Shown here one piece after another: positions 1 through 5,087 of a stretch of DNA of 5,087 nucleotides. How positions within the stretch are numbered: the first letter of the stretch is position 1; every line of letters begins with the position of its first letter. The DNA lies in NCBI GenBank assembly GCA_947165805.1, contig CAMVBT010000205.1, positions 1 to 5,087 of the forward strand, in the 5' to 3' direction. A program made the translations under genes and the position numbers. The notes beneath the pieces are model-generated. The model searched no databases. It was not told the origin of the DNA and saw only the letters and a program-made list of their open reading frames with translations. This DNA is from an uncultured Clostridia bacterium (GTDB lineage: Bacteria > Bacillota > Clostridia > Oscillospirales > Ruminococcaceae).

Positions 1-1106
1 GTATCGGGCATCATTCCCGGCGAAACGGTGAAGATTATCTCGTTCTTGTCCGCAAGAGCGTTTCCGATAGCGTCCTCGACACTGTCGCCGTTGTTTACGG
101 AGGTATAGCTGTTTGTGACGACGTTGTCGCCTGTCACCTTATCGACATAGAAGCGCCCGAGCTCATGGCTGCCTATCCAGCGCGACTTCTCGGCGTCCCC
201 GTCATATACGAAGCCCACTTTCAGCGGCGCCGATGCGGTATAGCTGCGCGCACCGGTAAAGAGCCCGATGATGCCGGAGCTCTTCTCGCCCTCGGGAGCA
301 GTATCGAGAAACGCGATATTCTCCGGGCTTTCGCCGTTCTGGAGCTCATCGCGCGCAAGTCTTATATTCTTGATTATCTGTTCCTCGGTATCCTCGAACA
401 GCGTTTTCATCGGGAATATCGAGATATACACAAGAAAAGCGTCACTCGTCGTAAAGTCGTCACCGAGTTTCAGCACCGTGCGGTAGAGCTTGACGAACTT
501 GAAGAACGCCGCTTTCAGATCGGTGCATAATTCCTCGGGCCACTTGCTGACAAGGTCCTGCCCCAGCAGATGCGCGAGCTTCTCATATTCACCGGGGTCG
601 GACAGGATTATATAATTATTCTTTGTCACGTTCCAGAAGTCAAGGTACTCGTAGTAGACCCTTACTTCCTTTGAATCGTTCCTGACGGGCAGTATGCGGA
701 TAACATCGGCGAGTATGAACTCGCTGCCGCCGAATTTCGATACCGAAACGCGCTTGTTGCCTTCCTGAACGTAATACCAGTTCATATATTCATAGCACTT
801 TATAGCCTCGCGGATACCCTCTTCGAGATACGAGTCATAAAGAGCCGTCCACTTTGTCGCGAACTCGGAATCCTCGCTGAATATCGGCATAAAGTTGTTT
901 GCGAATGCGTTGTTTCTGCCGAGCTCCTTGTTTCCCCTTATGCGGCTGACGGCAAGGTCCATAAGCCCGACATGGACTTCCCCCGCCGGGTGCTTTATCT
1001 CCTCGAAGTTGTCCAAAACAGGCAGATACGGCGAGACACCGTTCTTTACCGCCGCTCTTACGGCTTCGTCTCCGAGCTTCTTGGCTTCTCTGTAATACAG
1101 TCTCAT
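1..1106 (-). CDS. ParB-like/BMP-family fusion protein without signal peptide (3' end beyond window)
   Basis: The frame is open from ATG 1106-1104 to the left edge with no stop: 368 complete codons, C-terminus missing. Residues about 1-240 match a region I recognise from Clostridia proteins labelled 'BMP family ABC transporter substrate-binding protein': PYLPVLDNF near 26-34, NNAFANNFMP near 65-74, and the ParB-like YVQEGNKRVSVSKF at 112-125. After a linker, a second domain starts near 295 with KVGFVYDGD and SHELGRFY (313-320), the usual first strand and helix of a BMP/PnrA (Med/TmpC) nucleoside-binding fold. It ends about 70 residues later at the window edge. There is no N-terminal signal peptide, lipobox cysteine or membrane segment, so it is probably cytosolic and not a transporter component. 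Its start codon overlaps the stop of the upstream cyclase gene (ATGA), so the two are probably translated together. Ligand and role are unknown; a purine nucleoside is the family-based guess. Confidence 0.82.
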   Translation of the reverse strand, partial: MRLYYREAKKLGDEAVRAAVKNGVSPYLPVLDNFEEIKHPAGEVHVGLMDLAVSRIRGNKELGRNNAFANNFMPIFSEDSEFATKWTALYDSYLEEGIREAIKCYEYMNWYYVQEGNKRVSVSKFGGSEFILADVIRILPVRNDSKEVRVYYEYLDFWNVTKNNYIILSDPGEYEKLAHLLGQDLVSKWPEELCTDLKAAFFKFVKLYRTVLKLGDDFTTSDAFLVYISIFPMKTLFEDTEEQIIKNIRLARDELQNGESPENIAFLDTAPEGEKSSGIIGLFTGARSYTASAPLKVGFVYDGDAEKSRWIGSHELGRFYVDKVTGDNVVTNSYTSVNNGDSVEDAIGNALADKNEIIFTVSPGMMPD

Positions 1107-2485
1107 TTCTTGTCTCCGTTTTTATATTCCTTGTATTTCTTCTTGTTGTTGTACATTATAGTGTCCGCTCTCGAAAATACGTCCTTTGTGCAGCTGTCGG
1201 CTCCGGGATCGTACTTCGACACACCGCCCGAGATCGTGACAAGCCCGCGCTCACTGTTCTCACGGACATGGCTCTCGATATTCTTCATCAGCTCGTCACA
1301 TTTTTCATAGTCCTCCCCGTTCATGACGACCGCGAATTCGTCGCCGCCGATACGGAATACCGAACTGTGCTTGAACGTGTGGCATATAAGATAACAGGCG
1401 CTCCTGATGTACTCGTCCCCCGCGATATGACCGAAGCTGTCATTGATGTCTTTCAGCCCGTTTATGTCGAATATCGCCACAGCAAACCCGTGAGCCTGCT
1501 TTTCGGCGATCTTCATATCCATTTCCTTCTGGAAATTATCGTAGGCGTGCTTGTTGCGCACCGAGGTGAGCGCGTCGTGAGTGGCGAGGTCTATGGCGTT
1601 GCTGAGAGCTTCGCGGAACGAGAGCTCACGGCGCTTTGCCGCGTCGATGTTGAGCACTCCGAGCACCGCGTGATCGGGGTCGTTCTTCGGTCTCACCGCT
1701 ATAAGCGAAACATACTGCGGCCTTCCGTCAAGTATCTGGCGGTATGTTATATTCAGCGAGCCCGATATTTCAAGAGTCTCGATGAACTTGTCACGCCGCA
1801 GCTCCGACATAAGGCGCGCGCAGTCCTCGGGATAGATCGATTTCTTTATCTCCTTCTGGCACGCCTCGAAGAAATCATCTCCCTGATTGCGGACGCCTAT
1901 CTTCGCGTAGCGTTCCTGCGATGCGTATTCGATGAAGCTGTTGTCCCTGAGGTTTATGTAATACACGACCTCATACCTGCTCGCGAGAGCCTTTGCGATC
2001 TGGGAATATGTCTCCGATCTTCTGGCGGCTTCCTTTTCACGCCTTACTTCATCGTCAACGTTGCGGACTCCGATGATGATGTATTTGTCGTCGGGACCCG
2101 TGCCGCGTATGGTTTTGAGATTATAGTAACACGGAACTCCGTTTATCATCAGTCTGTAATTGAGAGTGAACGAACGATCGTTCTTGACCGCGTCCAGCAG
2201 ATTTTCCTTACGGAAAGTTTCAAGGAAACGCTCCTGATCCTCGGGATAGACCATTCTGCGGCAATTGTACACCGTGTCGCTGAAAAAGTCCTTGCCGTGC
2301 GAAAGCACCATAAGCTCCTTTTCGTCGCCCGACGCACCGTACTCCACATAGCTGTCGTCTTCCGAATTGAGGTAATAGACGCTCTGATAGTCGTTTGCCA
2401 GCGCCAGCGCAAGTCTCGCGAATGTCAGTTGATCGTTCTGTCTGATATTATCTTTAAGACCGGTGTTGTTGGTGTTATTCTGCAT
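1103..2485 (-). CDS. Diguanylate cyclase with two tandem PAS-like sensor domains (GGDEF protein)
   Basis: This 460-residue protein should make cyclic di-GMP from two GTP. The C-terminal GGDEF domain spans about 295-455. It contains LTSVRNKHAYD (306-316), the metal-binding FDINGLKDIND segment (339-349, D340), GHIAGDEY (352-359), an intact RIGGDEF (378-384) and the terminal ADTIMYNNKK (440-449). The I-site RxxD expected five residues before GGDEF is absent (FKHS instead), so classical product inhibition is not expected. The N-terminal half holds two PAS-like units (about 20-148 and 157-285). They align at an offset of 138 residues: YYLNSEDDSYVEY at 37-49 against YYINLRDNSFIEY at 175-187, and YPED at 80-83 and 218-221. 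No membrane segment or signal peptide is seen, so a cytosolic sensor is likely; the ligand is unknown. The start is backed by GGAGG 8 nt upstream (2498-2494). It is the first gene of an operon with the ParB/BMP-fusion gene. Confidence 0.93.
   Translation of the reverse strand: MQNNTNNTGLKDNIRQNDQLTFARLALALANDYQSVYYLNSEDDSYVEYGASGDEKELMVLSHGKDFFSDTVYNCRRMVYPEDQERFLETFRKENLLDAVKNDRSFTLNYRLMINGVPCYYNLKTIRGTGPDDKYIIIGVRNVDDEVRREKEAARRSETYSQIAKALASRYEVVYYINLRDNSFIEYASQERYAKIGVRNQGDDFFEACQKEIKKSIYPEDCARLMSELRRDKFIETLEISGSLNITYRQILDGRPQYVSLIAVRPKNDPDHAVLGVLNIDAAKRRELSFREALSNAIDLATHDALTSVRNKHAYDNFQKEMDMKIAEKQAHGFAVAIFDINGLKDINDSFGHIAGDEYIRSACYLICHTFKHSSVFRIGGDEFAVVMNGEDYEKCDELMKNIESHVRENSERGLVTISGGVSKYDPGADSCTKDVFSRADTIMYNNKKKYKEYKNGDKK
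1113..1117 (-). promoter_or_regulatory. Ribosome binding site of the ParB/BMP-fusion gene, inside the cyclase gene
   Basis: On the minus strand GGAGA lies 7 nt upstream of ATG 1106-1104, within the last codons of the cyclase gene. Together with the ATGA stop/start overlap at 1103-1106 it fixes this start and points to translational coupling. Confidence 0.7.
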
Positions 2486-2528
2486 CAGCTATCCCTCCCG
2501 TTTCTTATATGTATACTAACTCATTATA

Positions 2529-2557
2529 ATTATAAACTATTTTATTTCATTTTTCAA
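2529..2557 (-). promoter_or_regulatory. Sigma-A-type promoter of the cyclase operon
   Basis: On the minus strand TTGAAA (2557-2552) and TATAAT (2534-2529) are separated by 17 nt. A second TATAAT follows directly at 2528-2523 but has no matching -35 at proper distance. Transcription should begin near 2522, giving a leader of roughly 35-40 nt before ATG 2485. The site lies downstream of the sufB terminator, so the cyclase operon is an independent unit. Confidence 0.72.
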
Positions 2558-2588
2558 GTATTTCGGAATAAAAAAACCGTATTTGCGC

Positions 2589-2618
2589 AAAAAACTCCGG
2601 AAGCAAATACTTCCGGAG
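2589..2618 (-). terminator. Rho-independent terminator of the sufCB operon
   Basis: Read on the minus strand, a perfect 9-bp stem, CTCCGGAAG / CTTCCGGAG (2618-2610 pairing with 2603-2595), encloses a 6-nt loop and is followed by six T residues (2594-2589). It begins 8 nt after the sufB stop codon. The reverse orientation lacks a comparable T-run directly after the stem, so it acts on the minus strand only. Confidence 0.92.
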
Positions 2619-2626
2619 CCTTGCGT

Positions 2627-3553
2627 TTATTTGAGAAATCCGTTTATTATCTGCTCTTCCGCCTCTGCCTCGGTCAGTCCGAGCGTCATCAGCTTTATGA
2701 GCTGTTCGCCGGCTATCTTTCCGATTGCTGCCTCATGAACGAGCTGAGCGTCCACATTGTCCGCCTCCAGCGACGGCACCGCGAGTATGCGCCCGCTGTC
2801 CATGATTATCGAGTCGCACTCGGTATGGCCGCTGCACGGAGCCTTGCCGACTATGCACATATCGAGCTTCTGATACGACTCGTCACGCGCCACCGAACGG
2901 GACACCACATCGGCGCTCGAGCCCTCGCCGTTCAGGTCTATCTTATAGACGCTTTCGGCCTTCTGAACGCCGTGAGTCATCAGGCGTTCATGCACAACGA
3001 GCTTCGCGTCCTTCCCGAGCTCTCCTATCGTCGTGCGGCGGGTGGAATCAACGCCCTTTATCTGCACCATTTCCATTTCCATGGAGCTGCCGTCTTCCAT
3101 ATATACCTCGGTCACGGGGTCGAGTATGCGCTTTCCTGTGCCTTCCCCGGAGCCGTAGTGCTTCTCGACGTAGCGGACACGGCTGTTCTTCCCGATGAAG
3201 AAGCGGTGTATCCCGTCGTGCTCGGAGTCCTGCTGTCCGCAGTTGTCTATGCCGCAGCCCGCGACTATCAGCACATCACAGCCGTCGCCGACATAGAAGT
3301 CGTTGTACACGGTCTCTTTAAGCCCGCTCTCACTGAGCACCACGGGTATATGCACGCTCTCGTTCTTCGTTCCGGGCTTTATGCGGATATCAATGCCGCT
3401 GACGTCGGATTTCGGCGTTATTTCGATATTCTCGGTAGACTGCCTGCCCACGGACTGACCGTTTGCGCGGAAATTGTACGCTCCCTCCGGAACTTCGTGG
3501 AGCTCGGCTATCTCTTTGAGAAGATTTAGCTGTATGGGATCCATTTTCAGCAT
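2627..3553 (-). CDS. sufB: SufB/SufD-family Fe-S cluster scaffold protein, short single-subunit form
   Basis: This 308-residue protein is the scaffold partner of the SufC ATPase in Fe-S cluster assembly. It is much shorter than E. coli SufB (495 residues) and is essentially the beta-helix core plus the C-terminal helical domain. Family landmarks are GCGIDNCG (99-106), HDGIHRFFIG (112-121), VEKHYGSG (129-136), GVDSTRRTT (167-175), CDSIIMD (246-252), the HEAAIGKI segment (273-280) and the final LTEAEAEEQIINGF (293-306). C246 and H273-E274 fall where E. coli SufB has its functional C405 and H433-E434. Further cysteines lie at 92, 100, 105, 233 and 240. With no SufD beside it, it probably forms a homodimer that binds two SufC. 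The start at 3553 has a GGGGTG-type site 6 nt upstream; Met4 (ATG at 3544) is an alternative without a good site. It follows sufC by 3 nt and is closed by the terminator at 2589-2618. Confidence 0.92.
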   Translation of the reverse strand: MLKMDPIQLNLLKEIAELHEVPEGAYNFRANGQSVGRQSTENIEITPKSDVSGIDIRIKPGTKNESVHIPVVLSESGLKETVYNDFYVGDGCDVLIVAGCGIDNCGQQDSEHDGIHRFFIGKNSRVRYVEKHYGSGEGTGKRILDPVTEVYMEDGSSMEMEMVQIKGVDSTRRTTIGELGKDAKLVVHERLMTHGVQKAESVYKIDLNGEGSSADVVSRSVARDESYQKLDMCIVGKAPCSGHTECDSIIMDSGRILAVPSLEADNVDAQLVHEAAIGKIAGEQLIKLMTLGLTEAEAEEQIINGFLK

Positions 3554-3556
3554 AGC

Positions 3557-4297
3557 TCACACCCCGCTTTCCGTTACCTTGCGGCATACGTCGGTAGCGT
3601 ATTTCGTACCGATTATACCGGGCAGTATCTCGTCTCTTGTTCCCTGCTTTACTATCTTTCCGTCGGCAAGCACGATTATCTCGTCGGCGATATTCAGTAT
3701 GCGCTCCTGATGTGAGATCACAACGATCGTTCTGCCGCTCTCCGAAGCTCTCATATTCTCAAAGATGCGCACAAGGTTGCTGAAGCTCCAGAGGTCGATG
3801 CCCGCCTCGGGCTCGTCGAACAGCGCGAGCTTCACGTCCCGCGCGAGCACGGTCGCGATCTCGATGCGTTTCAGCTCGCCCCCGGACAGTGAGCCGTTCA
3901 CCTCACGGCTGATGTAGTCCTTTGCGCAGAGTCCGACCTCCGACAGGTATTCACAGGCCTCGGCTATTTTTATCGGCTTACCCGCCGCGATACGCAGCAG
4001 ATCGAGCACCGTCAGCCCCTTGAACTTCACGGGCTGCTGGAACGCGAAGCCTATACCGAGCCTTGCGCGCTCTGTGATGCTCTTGTCGGTGATATCCTCG
4101 CCGTTCAGGATTATGCTGCCTTCGGTATTCTTCACTATGCCCGCGATTATCTTCGCGAGGGTGGATTTTCCGCCGCCGTTCGGACCCGTTATCACGACGA
4201 ATTTATTGTCCGGTATGGTCAGCGAGATATCACGCACGATCTCGACCTTCGTGCCGTCGTTGTCCGCGCCGAACGATATATTTTTAAGCTCAAGCAT
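3557..4297 (-). CDS. sufC: SufC-type ABC ATPase of Fe-S cluster assembly
   Basis: This soluble 246-residue ABC ATPase provides ATP hydrolysis for the SufB scaffold in the cytosol. All nucleotide-binding elements are visible: Walker A GPNGGGKST (38-46), Q-loop glutamine at 87/88, signature LSGGELKR (137-144), Walker B LALFDEP (157-163) with catalytic E162, D-loop EAGID (164-168) and switch histidine H196 in ISHQERI. There is no membrane-spanning domain here or next to it, and the neighbour is a SufB homologue, which separates it from transporter ATPases. Its length matches SufC (about 250 residues). The start at 4297 is preceded by AAAGGAG with 7 nt spacing. It is the first gene of a two-gene operon with sufB and has its own promoter at 4341-4369. 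Confidence 0.94.
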   Translation of the reverse strand: MLELKNISFGADNDGTKVEIVRDISLTIPDNKFVVITGPNGGGKSTLAKIIAGIVKNTEGSIILNGEDITDKSITERARLGIGFAFQQPVKFKGLTVLDLLRIAAGKPIKIAEACEYLSEVGLCAKDYISREVNGSLSGGELKRIEIATVLARDVKLALFDEPEAGIDLWSFSNLVRIFENMRASESGRTIVVISHQERILNIADEIIVLADGKIVKQGTRDEILPGIIGTKYATDVCRKVTESGV

Positions 4298-4334
4298 TTT
4301 ATGACTCCTTTCTTTTGCGTCCTGTCATAAAGAC

Positions 4335-4346
4335 TATAATATTATA
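4335..4346. repeat. Perfect 12-bp palindrome overlapping the sufC -10 box
   Basis: TATAATATTATA reads the same on both strands and covers the sufC -10 box and the probable start of transcription. It may be an operator for a dimeric repressor, or only a by-product of two back-to-back TATAAT sequences in AT-rich DNA. No regulator gene is present in the window. Confidence 0.4.
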
Positions 4347-4369
4347 CCACAAAATTCAGATAATGTAAA
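4341..4369 (-). promoter_or_regulatory. Extended -10 promoter of the sufCB operon
   Basis: On the minus strand TTTACA (4369-4364) and TATAAT (4346-4341) are 17 nt apart, and the -10 carries the extended TGn element (TGGTATAAT). Transcription should begin near 4335, leaving a leader of about 37 nt with the AAAGGAG ribosome binding site. No riboswitch or attenuator fits in so short a leader. Confidence 0.8.
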
Positions 4370-4428
4370 GCAAAAAAACACAATTTTTTCCCGGATAGTG
4401 TTCTTATAATATTTACCCTTTTCTCCCA

Positions 4429-4457
4429 TTGATTTTTTCGGCTCTGTGTGCTATAAT
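4429..4457 (+). promoter_or_regulatory. Extended -10 promoter of the AmmeMemoRadiSam-family gene
   Basis: TTGATT (4429-4434) and TATAAT (4452-4457) are 17 nt apart, and the -10 is preceded by TGC, giving the extended TGnTATAAT form. It faces away from the sufCB promoter; the two -10 boxes are about 105 nt apart. Transcription should begin near 4464, about 30 nt before the ATG. Confidence 0.78.
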
Positions 4458-4481
4458 CTAAGCATACAAAGCCTCACGGAG

Positions 4482-4487
4482 AAAGGA
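4482..4487 (+). promoter_or_regulatory. Ribosome binding site deciding the start at 4495
   Basis: AAAGGA lies 7 nt before ATG 4495-4497 and just downstream of the predicted transcription start. It selects this frame over the overlapping ATG-initiated frame at 4446, which begins inside the promoter and has no site. Confidence 0.7.
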
Positions 4488-4494
4488 AACAGTT

Positions 4495-5087
4495 ATGGCT
4501 ATAAAAGCAGCATTCACGGTACCTCACCCGCCGCTGATCGTCCCGCAGGTCGGCAGAGGCGGCGAAAAACAGATAGAAGCGACGACCCGCGCATACGAGG
4601 CTGTTGCCGACAGGATAGCGCAGCTGAGACCCGATACTATCATCATTTCCAGTCCGCACGCTCCGATGTACGCGGACTATTTCCACATCTCGCCGGGCAG
4701 CAGGGCTTTCGGTTCGCTGGCTGATTTCCGCGCTCCCGATGTGCGGTTCAGCGAAGAATACGACGAAGCCCTCGCGCAGACAATAAGCCGTCTCGCGGAG
4801 GACAGGGGCTTCCCCGCCGGCGCTCTCGGCGGCAAGGACGGCAGGCTCGACCACGGGACTATGGTGCCGCTTTATTTCATCAGACAGAAGTACGAAGGCG
4901 GCAGGATAGTGCGCATAGGGCTCTCCGGGCTGCCGCTGACCGAACATTACAGGCTCGGTCAGCTCATACAGGAGGCTGTGCGGATAACCGATACCGACGC
5001 TGTATATGTGGCGAGCGGAGACCTCTCGCATAAATTGCAGGACTACGGTCCTTACGGCTTCGCTCCCGAGGGTCCACAGTACGACGT
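4495..5087 (+). CDS. amrA: AmmeMemoRadiSam-system protein: class III extradiol-dioxygenase-like N-terminal domain (3' end beyond window)
   Basis: The frame is open from ATG 4495 to the right edge: 197 complete codons, no stop. The visible part is a LigB/MEMO-like class III extradiol dioxygenase domain. It shows VPHPPLIVPQVGRG (9-22), IISSPHAPMYADYFHI (50-65), LDHGTMVPLYF (118-128) and ASGDLSHKL (173-181). H11 and H55 are at the usual metal-ligand positions of this fold, and H120 and H179 are other conserved histidines. Firmicute proteins that begin this way usually carry a C-terminal AMMECR1 domain (about 460 residues in all) and are annotated AmmeMemoRadiSam system protein A; that half would lie beyond the window, as would a radical SAM partner gene. 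The substrate and reaction of the system are not established to my knowledge. There is no signal peptide, so it should be cytosolic. The gene is divergent from sufCB. The symbol assumes the AMMECR1 half is present; if it is absent, amrB would fit better. Confidence 0.87.
   Translation, partial: MAIKAAFTVPHPPLIVPQVGRGGEKQIEATTRAYEAVADRIAQLRPDTIIISSPHAPMYADYFHISPGSRAFGSLADFRAPDVRFSEEYDEALAQTISRLAEDRGFPAGALGGKDGRLDHGTMVPLYFIRQKYEGGRIVRIGLSGLPLTEHYRLGQLIQEAVRITDTDAVYVASGDLSHKLQDYGPYGFAPEGPQYD

Noticed and set aside
165..530. 121-codon plus-strand open frame
   Set aside because: It lies antisense to the ParB/BMP-fusion gene, whose protein shows clear family motifs. It has no family resemblance.
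972..1310. 112-codon plus-strand open frame with a hydrophobic stretch
   Set aside because: It is antisense to the end of the cyclase gene and the start of the fusion gene. The hydrophobic residues come from reversed lysine- and glutamate-rich codons.
1268..3529. 753-codon open frame on the plus strand spanning the cyclase gene, the intergenic gap and most of sufB
   Set aside because: It is codon-aligned and antisense to both genes (same position modulo 3), so it stays open because they rarely use TTA, CTA or TCA codons. It crosses a promoter and a terminator of the other strand and has no recognisable domain.
3557..4297. Reading the ABC ATPase as part of a membrane transporter
   Set aside because: No permease gene or membrane segment adjoins it, and the next gene, 3 nt downstream, is a SufB homologue.
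4374..4389. AT-only inverted repeat (A-run, CACA, then T-run) between the divergent promoters
   Set aside because: There is no GC-rich stem and no gene ends nearby, so it is not a convincing terminator. It is more likely AT-rich promoter-flanking DNA.
4446..4724. 92-codon plus-strand open frame starting upstream of 4495
   Set aside because: Its start lies inside the predicted -10 region, it has no ribosome binding site, and it is out of frame with the recognisable dioxygenase-like protein.
4474..5031. 185-codon minus-strand open frame
   Set aside because: It is antisense to the AmmeMemoRadiSam-family gene, which has a promoter, a ribosome binding site and conserved motifs.

Overview
The window looks like chromosomal DNA from an anaerobic Firmicute, most likely a Clostridia member of the Oscillospiraceae/Ruminococcus type. 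This is inferred from gene content (a two-gene SufC-SufB iron-sulfur system, a GGDEF protein with PAS-like repeats, a cytosolic ParB-like/BMP fusion, and the N-terminal half of an AmmeMemoRadiSam-type protein), from the GGAG-type ribosome binding sites, and from the AT-rich promoters between genes of moderate GC content. No mobile element, CRISPR array, tRNA or rRNA was seen.

Layout. Positions 1-2557 hold a minus-strand operon: a promoter (2529-2557), a 460-residue diguanylate cyclase gene (1103-2485), then an ATGA-overlapped gene running off the left edge (1-1106). The second gene encodes a protein with a ParB-like segment followed by the start of a BMP/PnrA-type periplasmic-binding-protein fold, but without a signal peptide. 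Positions 2589-4369 hold a second minus-strand operon: a strong promoter (4341-4369), sufC (3557-4297), a short sufB/sufD-type gene 3 nt downstream (2627-3553), and a rho-independent terminator (2589-2618) that separates it from the cyclase promoter. A divergent plus-strand promoter (4429-4457) drives a gene running off the right edge (4495-5087), a class III extradiol-dioxygenase-like domain of the AmmeMemoRadiSam family.

How they work together. SufC (ATPase) and the single SufB-like protein form a minimal Fe-S cluster assembly pair, resembling the reduced SUF-like (SMS) systems of anaerobes and archaea. No SufD, SufS, SufU or SufE gene is present here. The divergent AmmeMemoRadiSam gene belongs to a conserved but functionally unassigned system whose third member is a radical SAM, hence Fe-S, enzyme. 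The cyclase operon pairs c-di-GMP synthesis with a putative intracellular ligand-binding protein, which suggests a sensing pair. That link is inference.

The least understood parts are the cyclase/BMP-fusion pair and the truncated AmmeMemoRadiSam gene. The rest is well explained by known families. Every gap between genes is under 300 bases.
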